NCBI GenBank assembly: GCA_020829485.1
Contig: JAIVFU010000093.1
Coordinates: 1 to 25,917, forward strand
Direction: 5' to 3'
Source: Nostoc sp. CHAB 5834
GTDB taxonomy: Bacteria; Cyanobacteriota; Cyanobacteriia; Cyanobacteriales; Nostocaceae
DNA: 25,917 bases
This document shows positions 15,847-24,652 of this stretch, one piece after another (position 1 is the first letter of the stretch; each line of letters starts with the position of its first letter). Both the position numbers and the translations under genes were made by a program. The notes below the pieces were generated by a model. The model worked only from the letters and a program-made list of their open reading frames with translations, did not search any database and was not told the DNA's origin.

Positions 15847-15941
15847 CCTCTGAAGCTGTATCTCTCTTATGAAAGCTCGATTTTGAGAATTGATTTGCGA
15901 TCGACTCTAAGCAATGGCACTTAACCAAAATAGGTGGAAAA

Positions 15942-16109
15942 ATGAATAAACCACCCCGTAATCGCAACAAAGCCACCTCTGCCGCATCTACCGATTCAAC
16001 TTCAGCAGCTAACTCTGCAAACAAGGATATCTCTCAGCAAGTAGATCCAAGTTCAACAACGATTACTGTTACTGCTGCGGAAGTTGAGGAGTTGACAGAG
16101 GAAGAATAG
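15942..16109 (+). CDS. 55-aa Ser/Thr-rich acidic peptide upstream of the sigma-like gene
   Basis: 55 aa, too short for most gene finders. The ATG at 15942 has AGGTGG 5 nt upstream. The basic head MNKPPRNRNKATS is followed by a low-complexity Ser/Thr/Ala stretch and an acidic tail TAAEVEELTEEE. It looks disordered. It lies about 180 bp before the sigma-like gene in the same direction, so it could be a small partner of that cluster, but no function can be assigned. Confidence 0.55.
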   Translation: MNKPPRNRNKATSAASTDSTSAANSANKDISQQVDPSSTTITVTAAEVEELTEEE

Positions 16110-16290
16110 CGCAGCCTGACAGCATGGCTATGCTTACCGCAATCAGCTAAAGCGCAGTGCATGGACAAACCGCAGTTTTTGTCCTGAATGAGTTTTTGTC
16201 ATACAAGCTAAAACTGCATAAGATCAGTGAGTCTGGAGTTAAGAATGAATGTCAGGCAATACTGCTGTTGATGGTTGAGTTCAAATATTT

Positions 16291-17718
16291 ATGGGTGTAG
16301 CATCACGATATTGGCAACTAGTGAAAATTGATGCTGCTGGACGGCGGCAAGTCCAGGCAATTGCTCGAGCTAAAGCGTTTTTCAGTGATGTGTTTTCAGG
16401 GATCGCCTGCGGTGGGCACAACGCGATATCTACGACGGGCTACGCATACGCAGATAATAATGATGTCCCAGATGCAGAAATTCAACTCCAACTGGTGCAA
16501 TTATCGCGGGATGCTCCTGCTGATAGATGCTTGCTAGCCCAGCGTTGCCTACTCTGCTTTATATCTTGGCAAATTGAGCAAGTTTGCTTACAATTAGAAA
16601 CTAATTTTGGGATTGCTCATGGTTTTAATTGCAGTGATTTATTACCTTATGTCCTAGATGACGATGGCAGATTAGAACCAACAGGTTCTTACCAATGCCT
16701 TTCTCGAAAAATTTTACAAAGTTTTGACCCAGACCAAAGTAGTCTCACAACCTGGACAACGACAAAGGTAAAACAATATCCGGCGCTCAATCAATTTTTG
16801 CTGGAATCAGGATTATATCTTGTGAGTGACTGGGCAATTCTCAACGATACTCGACCTAAACAGCTAGAGCGAATTTTCAGAGAATTTTATTCGTTAACGC
16901 CTAAAGAAATTGAATATTTCGTCATCTTTTTAGAAAGTTACCACCTTGTGTATCGCGCACAAAGGCTGCAACAGCGCTCTTTAGGTATCAGGGGGAAATG
17001 TCTGCCGCCCACTACGCAGCAATTACAAGAAATTGCTTTAAATATCCAAAGTCAAAGCGGTCAGATGCCCAAGAGTGAAACTGTGATGGCACAATTACAA
17101 AAGCTTGCTTCTCTATTGCGACAGTATCGAATTCATGTCCGGGGTGGTTTTTTACCAACAACATCGATAGATGTGTTGGGTAAACAAAGTATTCTGAATG
17201 CTGATGTTAGCAATCCTGGAGAGAATGAAGACGAGCAAGCAGAGTTTTTGCAGTTATATCGTCCTGAATTCCTCGCTTGTTTAGACCAAGCATTAGCTGT
17301 GGTGATTACATCACGAGTGAAACAGTTACTTCCTAAGAAAGGAGATAAAGCCCAAAAATTCCTGACAGCACTCCAGCTAGTTTACTGTCAACAAATGCCG
17401 ATGACAGAAATTGCTAGTCGGTTAGAATTAAGGGCACAGGATGCAGTAACTCGCTTGCTAAAACTCAAGGAATTCCGTGCTGATGTGCAACAACAGCTTT
17501 TGGTTATATTGCGCGATCGCGTCCTTGATTTGGCAAAAAATTACTTTGATACAGGTCGTCTTGAAACCCTAGAAGATCAGATTTCATCTGCCCTGGAGTC
17601 ACACATTTCTACAGTAATTAGAGATGCCAAAATTTCATCTCAAACGCCTCAAAGTATTGTAATAAGCAATCTTTTTTCCCAGCAATTATGTCGTTATCTC
17701 GATAGAATAAATAAGTAG
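16291..17718 (+). CDS. Sigma-70-like protein of the CHAT/DUF1822 cluster
   Basis: 475 aa. A stop precedes the ATG at 16291, so this is the first start available; a clear ribosome binding site is missing. The region at about 77-175 (RCLLAQRCLLCFISWQIEQVC..., FDPDQSSLTTWTTTKVKQYPALNQFLLE) resembles sigma-70 region 2. The region at about 357-415 (FLTALQLVYCQQMPMTEIASRLELRAQDAVTRLLKLKEFRADV) resembles an HTH like region 4. The middle is an extra helical part (LESYHLVYRAQRLQQRSL). This is a sigma-like protein found next to DUF1822 and CHAT genes in cyanobacteria; whether it binds RNA polymerase is not shown. A dispersed palindromic repeat (16401-16452) adds an in-frame stretch, GIACGGHNAISTTGYAYA, near residue 45. 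The DUF1822 gene starts 2 bp after its stop. Confidence 0.6.
   Translation: MGVASRYWQLVKIDAAGRRQVQAIARAKAFFSDVFSGIACGGHNAISTTGYAYADNNDVPDAEIQLQLVQLSRDAPADRCLLAQRCLLCFISWQIEQVCLQLETNFGIAHGFNCSDLLPYVLDDDGRLEPTGSYQCLSRKILQSFDPDQSSLTTWTTTKVKQYPALNQFLLESGLYLVSDWAILNDTRPKQLERIFREFYSLTPKEIEYFVIFLESYHLVYRAQRLQQRSLGIRGKCLPPTTQQLQEIALNIQSQSGQMPKSETVMAQLQKLASLLRQYRIHVRGGFLPTTSIDVLGKQSILNADVSNPGENEDEQAEFLQLYRPEFLACLDQALAVVITSRVKQLLPKKGDKAQKFLTALQLVYCQQMPMTEIASRLELRAQDAVTRLLKLKEFRADVQQQLLVILRDRVLDLAKNYFDTGRLETLEDQISSALESHISTVIRDAKISSQTPQSIVISNLFSQQLCRYLDRINK
16401..16452. repeat. Palindromic repeat-like insertion in the sigma-like gene
   Basis: A GC-rich stretch with the look of dispersed cyanobacterial repeats (GATCGCCTGCGGTGGGCACA, later CTACGACGGGCTACGCATAC). 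It is in frame in an otherwise AT-richer gene and encodes GIACGGHNAISTTGYAYA. Confidence 0.6.
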
Positions 17719-17720
17719 AT

Positions 17721-19064
17721 ATGAAAAATATATCAAGTAACATTCCTGAGCTAGAGCTAGATTTTGAAGTTCTGCCTACAGAAACAATTATTCTCTCATC
17801 TAACCAAATCAATCAGGCAGTAAAACTCAGTCAGCAAATTCCCAGTACATCTCGGCAGTGGCAAACTTATATTCATGCTTTAGCACTATTTGCTTTTGAA
17901 CAATGGCTAGAAGAACGCGCCGATTCTCTAACTATTAATCGGGAACAATGTACAGTTTTGCAGCCACCACTTGCGAATGCGATCGCAGCCGTGGCCAATT
18001 TGCAAGTTGGTGAATTTAAACTCTGCCTGATTCCCACTGCTAGCCTCACTGATTTGGAAGTGACTCTACCTAAAGTAGTCGTAGATTTACCACAATATGT
18101 TCCTCATTTTTATGTATTGGTAGAAGTTTTAGAAGAACAAGAATCTGCCGTGATTTCTGGATTTATCTCCTATCAAGAATTAATAAAAAATCAGGTAAGA
18201 GCGAACTTACAGTCAGAGTCAGACTGGACTTATCAAATACCTTTGAGTTGGTTTGAAGCTCAACCAGACCGTTTGTTGTTATATTTGCGTTGTTTAGAAT
18301 CTGAAGCAATTTCTTTACCAAATGTCAAGAGCGAAGGCTCTCATATTTTATCGACAATGGAAGGTGAATTAGCGACATTATTACCGCAGTTACAATCACC
18401 CGAACGTGAACTTTGGGAAGTGTTGACTTGGGAACAAGGAAGTGCTGTTTTGACTAATCCAGAATTACTCAATTGGGTTTATAATTTGCAGCAAGCACAC
18501 AATACACCCAAAATAAACTTAAAAGATTTACTGAAATTCTTGACACAGCCAGCCCTCAATGTCGGACGTTGGTTGTGGGATGAATTAGATGAATTAGGGG
18601 AGGAATTTTCATGGGTGCTGTTACCTAGTTTGACACCTGCGATCGCAATGCGAAGTCCTACAGAAGAATTTCAAGCAATTATCACCCAACTTCAGCATAG
18701 AGGTGTAGAAATTCCTTCCCAGGCGCGGGGTGCTTATCACGATTTAGTATTAGCAGGAATTTCTTTGCGGCTATATGCTGTAACTTGGCATATATTATCT
18801 GAATCAGACAAACATTTATGGACATTATTGTTAGTGCTAGGTACAGTTTCACATGATGCTTTACCTTCACATTTAAAAATGCGGGTCAGTGACCAAACGA
18901 GTATTTTATTAGAACAGAGTACAAATCAAGAACAGGGAAATTCTTATTTGTTTACTCGTGTGGTTGGCGGGTGGGATGAGAAATTTCTGGTTAGCGTGAG
19001 TCTAATAGATGGTATAGAGTTGACCTTACCTCCATTTGCATTTTATCCAGTGCGATCGTTTTAG
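17721..19064 (+). CDS. DUF1822 family protein
   Basis: 447 aa. The N-terminal part (about 25-200) has the DUF1822 pattern: SRQWQTYIHALALFAFEQWLEE, VGEFKLCLIP, PHFYVLVEVLEEQESAVISGFISYQEL, PLSWFEAQPDRLLLYLRCLE. DUF1822 is a cyanobacterial family of unknown function that sits next to CHAT, CHASE2 and sigma-like genes. No signal peptide or membrane segment, so probably cytosolic. The C-terminal half (about 245-447) includes LTQPALNVGRWLWDELDELGEEFSWVLLP and a beta-rich end. It starts 2 bp after the sigma-like gene's stop, so the two are almost certainly co-translated and may form a complex. Confidence 0.85.
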   Translation: MKNISSNIPELELDFEVLPTETIILSSNQINQAVKLSQQIPSTSRQWQTYIHALALFAFEQWLEERADSLTINREQCTVLQPPLANAIAAVANLQVGEFKLCLIPTASLTDLEVTLPKVVVDLPQYVPHFYVLVEVLEEQESAVISGFISYQELIKNQVRANLQSESDWTYQIPLSWFEAQPDRLLLYLRCLESEAISLPNVKSEGSHILSTMEGELATLLPQLQSPERELWEVLTWEQGSAVLTNPELLNWVYNLQQAHNTPKINLKDLLKFLTQPALNVGRWLWDELDELGEEFSWVLLPSLTPAIAMRSPTEEFQAIITQLQHRGVEIPSQARGAYHDLVLAGISLRLYAVTWHILSESDKHLWTLLLVLGTVSHDALPSHLKMRVSDQTSILLEQSTNQEQGNSYLFTRVVGGWDEKFLVSVSLIDGIELTLPPFAFYPVRSF

Positions 19065-19072
19065 TTTCTCTG

Positions 19073-19089
19073 GTTACATTTTTTGTAAC
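19073..19089. repeat. Short GTTACA/TGTAAC hairpin upstream of the Uma2 remnant
   Basis: GTTACA (19073-19078) and TGTAAC (19084-19089) enclose five T residues, a 6-bp stem only 9 bp after the DUF1822 stop. It may be a weak terminator or a regulatory palindrome. Confidence 0.35.
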
Positions 19090-19135
19090 GCTAAAATGAA
19101 AGCACATTTGGAAAATACCCAAACAGGGATAAATT

Positions 19136-19219
19136 ATGTCTCAAGCCATAGCACAACTCAATCTATTGACGTTTGATGAATTTGTGGAATGGAAACCTGA
19201 TGGCGTAGTTGATTTCTAA
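19136..19219 (+). pseudogene. Remnant of a Uma2-family endonuclease (N-terminus only)
   Basis: 27 aa, MSQAIAQLNLLTFDEFVEWKPDG. This matches the N-terminus of Uma2-family (PD-(D/E)XK) proteins, whose usual start is a TFEEFLxWxPxDG-type motif followed by a long nuclease domain (about 190 aa). It stops at TAA right after VVDF, so only the head is left. Such fragments are frequent in cyanobacteria, where the family is highly multiplied. The interval 19065-19379 otherwise has no gene. Confidence 0.6.
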
Positions 19220-19299
19220 ACCTTGGTTTAGGCGATCGCTAACTGAAACTTGTTTGTTACAAACCTTTGTAGGTTAAATTTGGCAACTACAAACAAAAT

Positions 19300-19331
19300 T
19301 TTTGCATAACCTCCCAAGCGTGAGAGATATA
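19300..19331 (+). promoter_or_regulatory. Conserved 32-bp motif upstream of the TPR-CHAT gene (copy A)
   Basis: TTTTGCATAACCTC, then about nine variable bases, then AGAGATATA. It is 27/32 identical with the copy at 25354-25385. Here GTGAGAG (about 19319-19325) also pairs with CTCTCAC about 26 nt later, just before the GGAGG ribosome binding site. A shared promoter or leader control element is inferred. Confidence 0.5.
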
Positions 19332-19379
19332 GATAATCAGCCAGTAAATACTCTCACACTGCTTGGAGGACTGCTTCTC

Positions 19380-22133
19380 GTGCATTATCGTCTTAAATTC
19401 CTCTCTGTTGCTACTTTAGTGCTTTCGCTGTTCTTATTTACAAGTTTTGCTCAATCAAAGACAAGAAGATTAGTGCCAACTATTCTGACTGCACAGGCGC
19501 AAACGACACAAGAACTTAGGGAAGAAGCACTGCAACTGACTCAATTAGGTTTTCAACAGCTTAGTCAAAGTCAATTTCAACAAGCGGTAAAGACTTTTGA
19601 ACAAGCTTTAGTCATTTTTAGACAAATAGGCGATCGCCAAGGCGAAGGTGCAACTCTCAATAGTATTGGGGCAAATTACGAGAACCTGGGACAATACACC
19701 AAAGCCTTAGAGGTTTCTGTGCAAGCTTTAGCTATTCTTAAAGAAATGGGTGATAAATCCGGGGAAGCTATAACTCTCAGCAATATTGGCAAAATTTACG
19801 AGAGTCTGGGACAATACACCAAAGCGTTGGAGTTCCATGAGCAAGGTTTAGCTATTGAGAAACAACTTGCTAATCAAGCACATAAAGGAATAATTCTCAA
19901 CAATATTGGACAAGTTTACGACAAGCTGGGAGAGTATGCCAAAGCATTGGAGTTATATCAGAAAGCCTTAGCTGTTCATAAACAATTCCGCAACCAAGCA
20001 GCGGAAGGGGTAATTCTCAGCAATATTGGCACCGTTTACCAAAATCAAGGAGAGTATGCCAAAGCATTAGAGTTTCATCAGCAAGCTTTAGCAATTCACA
20101 AACAATTCCGCAACCAAGCAGCGGAAGGGGTAACTCTCAACAATATTGCTACAGTTTACAAAAATCAAGGACACTATGCCAAAGCATTAAAGTTCTTTCA
20201 GCAAGGTTTAGCTATTCACCAACAAGTCGGCACTAAGGTGCTAGAAGGAACAACTTTCAACAATATTGCCGCAGTTTACGATGATTTAGGACAGTATGCC
20301 AAAGCATTAGAGTTTTATCAGCAAGCTTTAGCAATTCACAAACAAATTGACTACAAAGCAGGGGAAGGCATAACTCTCAACAATATTGGCGTAGTTTATG
20401 ACAGTCTAGGGCAGTACGCCAAAGCATTGGAGTCTTATCAGAAAGCTTTAGCAATTCGTAAACAAATTAGCGACAAAGCAGGAGAAGGGTTTACTCTCAA
20501 CAATATTGGCAAAGTTTACAAAAGTCAGGGACAGTATGCCGAGGGCTTGAAGTCTTATCAGCAAGCCTTAGCTATTCACAAACAAATACGCAATAAAGCA
20601 GGAAAAGGGCTAACTCTCAGCAATATTGGGGGAGTTTACGCCATTCTTGGACAATACACCAAAGCATTAGAGTTTTATCAGCAAGCCTTAGCTATTCACA
20701 AACAAATCGGTGATACAGCAGGACAAGGGATAACTCTTAGCAATATTGGCGTAGTTTATGGCAGTCAGAGTAAATATGCCGATGCGGAAAAAACCTTATT
20801 TGCTGCTATTAAAGTTAACGAGACTCTGCGAACACGAGATTTAACTGATGACCAAAAAATATCAATCTTTGAAACACAAGCTTCTACCTACCGTTTTTTA
20901 CAAAAAGCTTTAATTGCCCAAAATAAAACTAACACAGCATTAGAAATATCTGAACGAAGTCGAGCTAGAGCCTTTATTGAGTTATTAGCCTCCAAGATAT
21001 CTGGAAATATCGACAATCAACAAGCGATCAAACCACCTAATATTGAGCAAATTAAGCAAATTGCTAAAGTACAAAACGCCACACTTGTTGAATATTCAAT
21101 TATGGAATCAAAACTTTACATTTGGGTTATTAAACCAACTGGTAAAATTGCCTTTAAAGAAGTAGACATAAAATCTTTAAATACATCACTGGCAGACCTA
21201 GTAAAGGAAAGCCGTGTATCTATTTGTGTGAGAGGTCGTGGTATCAACATTGAATCGGTCTGTAAGTCTAATAAAAACCAAGAATTACAAAAAAATAATC
21301 CTAACCTGCAAAAACTGTATCAGGTATTAATTGAACCGATCGCATCTCTTCTCCCGACTAACCCAGATGAACACGTTATCTTCATCCCTCACGATTCACT
21401 GTTTTTAGTTCCCTTCATTGCACTGCAAGATAAAGATGGTAAATACCTGATTGAAAAACATACAATCTTAACTGCACCAGCTATTCAAATTTTAGATTTG
21501 ACACATCAGCAACGGCAAAAGGTGACAGGTGAAGATGTATTAGTTATGGGTAATCCTATCATGCCAAAAGTGGGTATTCCACCTGTACAACTTCCACCAT
21601 TAGCAGGTGCAGAAAAGGAAGCATTAACTATTGCTAATTTATTCAAAATTAAAGCGATTACTGGTAAAGATGCCACAAAAGCGGCTTTTAAAGAAAAATT
21701 ATCAACTGCCAGGATTATTCATTTAGCAACGCATGGATTGTTAGATGATGCTGATAAGAGTATACCAAGCGCGATCGCCCTTACACCCACCAGTAACGAT
21801 GACGGTTTGCTCACCCCTGCGGAAATTGTCGATTTAAAAATCAACGCTGAATTAGTGGTGTTAAGCGCTTGCGACACTGGTAGAGGTGCAATTACTGGTG
21901 ATGGTGTGGTTGGATTATCTCGTTCTTTGATTACGGCTGGCGCGCCGAGTGTGATTGTCTCTTTGTGGAAAGTTCCTGATTCAGCCACATCAGAATTAAT
22001 GACGGAGTTCTATCAACAATGGGAACAAAATCCTGATAAGGCTGTGGCTTTACGGAATGCGATGCTGATTACTATGAAAAAGCATCCTCAGCCTGTTAAT
22101 TGGGCGGCTTTTACGTTGATTGGGGAGTCTTAG
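19380..22133 (+). CDS. Exported TPR-CHAT protease-like protein
   Basis: 917 aa from GTG 19380, chosen because GGAGG sits 10 nt upstream and a clean signal peptide follows (VHYRLKFLSVATLVLSLFLFTSF, likely cut near TAQAQ). A TTG at 19302 would begin inside the conserved upstream motif. About eleven TPR units of 40 aa follow, with the repeating pattern NNIGxVYxxLGQYAKALExYQQALAIHKQI. They are nearly identical at DNA level in places (period 120 bp). The C-terminal CHAT domain has catalytic His785 (LATHGLLDD) and Cys831 (LSACDTG), plus SLWKVPDSAT and the ending NWAAFTLIGES. CHAT domains are caspase-like cysteine proteases, usually triggered by partners bound to the TPR. The export signal would place it outside the cytosol. 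Confidence 0.9.
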   Translation: MHYRLKFLSVATLVLSLFLFTSFAQSKTRRLVPTILTAQAQTTQELREEALQLTQLGFQQLSQSQFQQAVKTFEQALVIFRQIGDRQGEGATLNSIGANYENLGQYTKALEVSVQALAILKEMGDKSGEAITLSNIGKIYESLGQYTKALEFHEQGLAIEKQLANQAHKGIILNNIGQVYDKLGEYAKALELYQKALAVHKQFRNQAAEGVILSNIGTVYQNQGEYAKALEFHQQALAIHKQFRNQAAEGVTLNNIATVYKNQGHYAKALKFFQQGLAIHQQVGTKVLEGTTFNNIAAVYDDLGQYAKALEFYQQALAIHKQIDYKAGEGITLNNIGVVYDSLGQYAKALESYQKALAIRKQISDKAGEGFTLNNIGKVYKSQGQYAEGLKSYQQALAIHKQIRNKAGKGLTLSNIGGVYAILGQYTKALEFYQQALAIHKQIGDTAGQGITLSNIGVVYGSQSKYADAEKTLFAAIKVNETLRTRDLTDDQKISIFETQASTYRFLQKALIAQNKTNTALEISERSRARAFIELLASKISGNIDNQQAIKPPNIEQIKQIAKVQNATLVEYSIMESKLYIWVIKPTGKIAFKEVDIKSLNTSLADLVKESRVSICVRGRGINIESVCKSNKNQELQKNNPNLQKLYQVLIEPIASLLPTNPDEHVIFIPHDSLFLVPFIALQDKDGKYLIEKHTILTAPAIQILDLTHQQRQKVTGEDVLVMGNPIMPKVGIPPVQLPPLAGAEKEALTIANLFKIKAITGKDATKAAFKEKLSTARIIHLATHGLLDDADKSIPSAIALTPTSNDDGLLTPAEIVDLKINAELVVLSACDTGRGAITGDGVVGLSRSLITAGAPSVIVSLWKVPDSATSELMTEFYQQWEQNPDKAVALRNAMLITMKKHPQPVNWAAFTLIGES
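19630..20790 (+). repeat. 120-bp tandem repeats encoding TPR units
   Basis: About ten units of 120 bp within the TPR-CHAT gene. Adjacent units share long exact stretches, for example the stretch around 19981-20012 matches 20101-20132 nearly base for base, so copy number may change easily by recombination. Confidence 0.8.
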
Positions 22134-22139
22134 GAAAAG

Positions 22140-22162
22140 TTCACGCAGAGGCGCAGAGAGGG
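22140..22162. repeat. Dispersed repeat between the two CHAT genes
   Basis: CACGCAGAGGCGCAGAGAGG-type sequence, a motif often repeated in intergenic regions of cyanobacterial genomes. It lies in the 83-bp gap after the TPR-CHAT gene. Confidence 0.45.
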
Positions 22163-22216
22163 AACGGAAAGAGTTTACAGTATATTTTATCAGGGTTTAT
22201 CGGCGGTTAATTAATT

Positions 22217-24652
22217 ATGACTGCTTCTATTTTTAATTTAAAAGTTCAACAATTCGATCAACTTTGTGCATTTGAACTATCTTGGGGTAAGGGTCAGCAA
22301 CTTGGTGTGACACTCGCCTATCCTGATGATCTGGATTTCAAATACCAAGAATGGCAGCGAATTTATCTCCGTTTTTATAACACAAAATTGCGAGGCAAAG
22401 TAGAAGAGATTGGGAGTTTTACTACACCGCCTGTTGATTGGCACTCGCAACTAGTCCAGGCAGAAGCACAACTTTTATATGAATTTCATCACTGGTTACG
22501 CAGTGCAGAATTATATGAAATTCGGGCAGCGATCGCCCAAGCAACCAAAAACAGCAATAATCGCTATATTGATATTTTTATAACTTGCAATCCTCTAGAA
22601 TTGGCACGATTACCGTGGGAAGTCTGGGAACTTGGCGCAGAATTTGCTCTCGATTCTAGTAAAATTCGTATTGTTCGCACACCGATAAATAGGCGTGAAG
22701 CAATAAATACTAATGGCTACCATGCTCGGAAAGCTAGAATTTTAGTAATTTTAGGAGATGAAAATGGTTTAGATTTCAAAACAGAAAAATCAGCTGTAAG
22801 TTCCTTAGAATCGGTAGCTAAAATTACTTTTATTGGTTGGCAACCCCACGAAAGTATTACTGAATTAAAAACTAAAATTGTTCAGGAAATAGCCTCAGAA
22901 GCAGGATGGGACATTTTATTCTTTGCAGGTCACAGTAATGAAACAAGTTTGACTGGTGGAGAAATAGCGATCGCTCCCAATACAGCTTTATTAATTAGTG
23001 AGATAGAACAGGCATTAATTACTGCTAAATCAAGAGGATTGCAGTTTGCTATTTTTAATTCTTGTAAGGGTTTAAGCATTGCCAATAAACTCATTGATTT
23101 AGGATTAAGTCAGGTTGCAGTCATGCGCGAACCAATTCACAATCGCGTTGCTGGAGAATTTTTTCTGCAATTTATCCAAGCCTTAGCTCAATATCAAGAT
23201 GTCCACGAATCATTATTAGCAGCATCAAAATATCTGAAGTTAGAAAAGAATTTCACTTATCCGAGTGCTTACTTAATTCCCTCTTTATTCTGCCATCCAG
23301 AAGCAGACTTATTTCGTCTTCAACCTTTTGGTATCAAGCAATTTTTTCAGAGTTTGAAACCAAATCGTCAAGAAGCGATCGCACTTTCGGTTTTGCTAAT
23401 AATTAGTTTACTATTGCCAGTGCAGAGCTTTTTGTTACAATGGCGTGTACTGGTACAGGCTTTCTATCGTCAAATTACCCGTCAAGTTGCAAGTGTTGCA
23501 AGTCCGCCGCCAGTCCTCTTGGTGCAAATTGACGAAGAATCGATTAGAAAAGCCAAAATATCCAATCCTAAACCGATGAATCGTCAGTATTTGGCGAGTC
23601 TAGTTGACTGACTGACGGCTAATAAGGCTAGGGTAGTCGGTATCGATTATCTCCTAGATCGGCCTCAAGAGCAAGGCGATCGCATTCTTGGCAAATCTAT
23701 TCAAGCTGCTGTATCTTCACCCAGTCCGACATTGTTTGTATTTTCTGCAACTTCTAACGATAGCGTATGGCTGAGGGTACTACCTGAGATTGCTAATCTT
23801 AATTGGAGTTTAGAAGGGGAAATTGACAATTATCCTTGGTATATGGAACTGTTACCCCATGATGATTTTAAATCCCAGCCTTGGCACTTTGCTAGTTTAT
23901 TAGCTCTTGGGCATCAAGTGCAACAAATTCCCAACGCGCCGCAGCCAAAAATCGACAGCGAAATAGACTTTTTTCAACAGATTAGTGATTTTTTAAAAGA
24001 TGCTAATAAAGCTAATCAGACGATTTTAAAATCAGAGCGAACACATCTACAATTAGTTACAGCTTTGAGTTATTCACTCAAGCAAAGTTGGTTACACCCA
24101 ATCATTGACTTTTCCATTCCCCCTAATCAGGTATATCATTCTATTCCGGCTTGGCAATTCTTAGAAAATCAAGCTGTTCCTCAAAGCTTACAGCAGCAAA
24201 TTGTGATTATTGCACCCGGAGGATATAACGAAGCTGGGATTGTCAAAGATGGTGATGATACTTTTAAAGATTCCGAGTCACCACCTGCTATTAAATACTG
24301 GCGCAATCAAGAAAATCCCATTAACAAAAGCAAAGTATTTACAGGTGGACAATATCATGCTTACATAATACATCATTTTCTAACTCAGAGATTAGTTATT
24401 CCAATTCCCGATTTCTGGATGATTTGCATAGCGATATTGCTAGGCAAAACGATATATTTACTGCGACCAAGTAAGCAGTATTCTCTATTGCAATCGTTAA
24501 TGTTGCCCAGTATTATTACAGGGTTGTATGGACTGGTTAGCTTGCAAATTTATATATCTGCAACTGCAATCCTATTACCTTGGTTTTTACCATCGATAGC
24601 ATTCTGGTTTTACGCTTTACCTACTATTTTCAAAAGGAAAACTCATGAATAA
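22217..24652 (+). pseudogene. CHAT-CHASE2 membrane sensor protein, interrupted by one in-frame TGA
   Basis: The reading frame spans 811 codons but is broken by a TGA at 23609-23611; both halves are in the same frame and have no other stop. Domains in order: N-terminal CHAT region, with His239 (LFFAGHSNE) and Cys283 (FNSCKGLS) as the likely catalytic pair; a membrane segment at about 387-406 (IALSVLLIISLLLPVQSFLL); a CHASE2 domain from about 407 (PPVLLVQIDEESI... RVVGIDYLLDRPQ), cut by the TGA within its first part; then three hydrophobic segments near the C-terminus. CHASE2 is a periplasmic sensing domain, so the CHAT part would lie in the cytosol. Without readthrough only the CHAT part with its membrane anchor is made (464 aa). 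A start at 23732 gives a 306-aa downstream frame but has no ribosome binding site. Confidence 0.85.

Noticed and set aside
19073..19089. NtcA-type binding site
   Set aside because: The GTTACA/TGTAAC spacing does not fit GTA-N8-TAC, and there is no fitting -10 element.
19302..19379. TTG start for the TPR-CHAT protein
   Set aside because: It falls inside the motif shared with 25354-25385 and has no ribosome binding site; the GTG at 19380 has GGAGG and a clean signal peptide.
19630..20790. Possible CRISPR or satellite array
   Set aside because: The 120-bp period encodes 40-aa TPR units in one reading frame.
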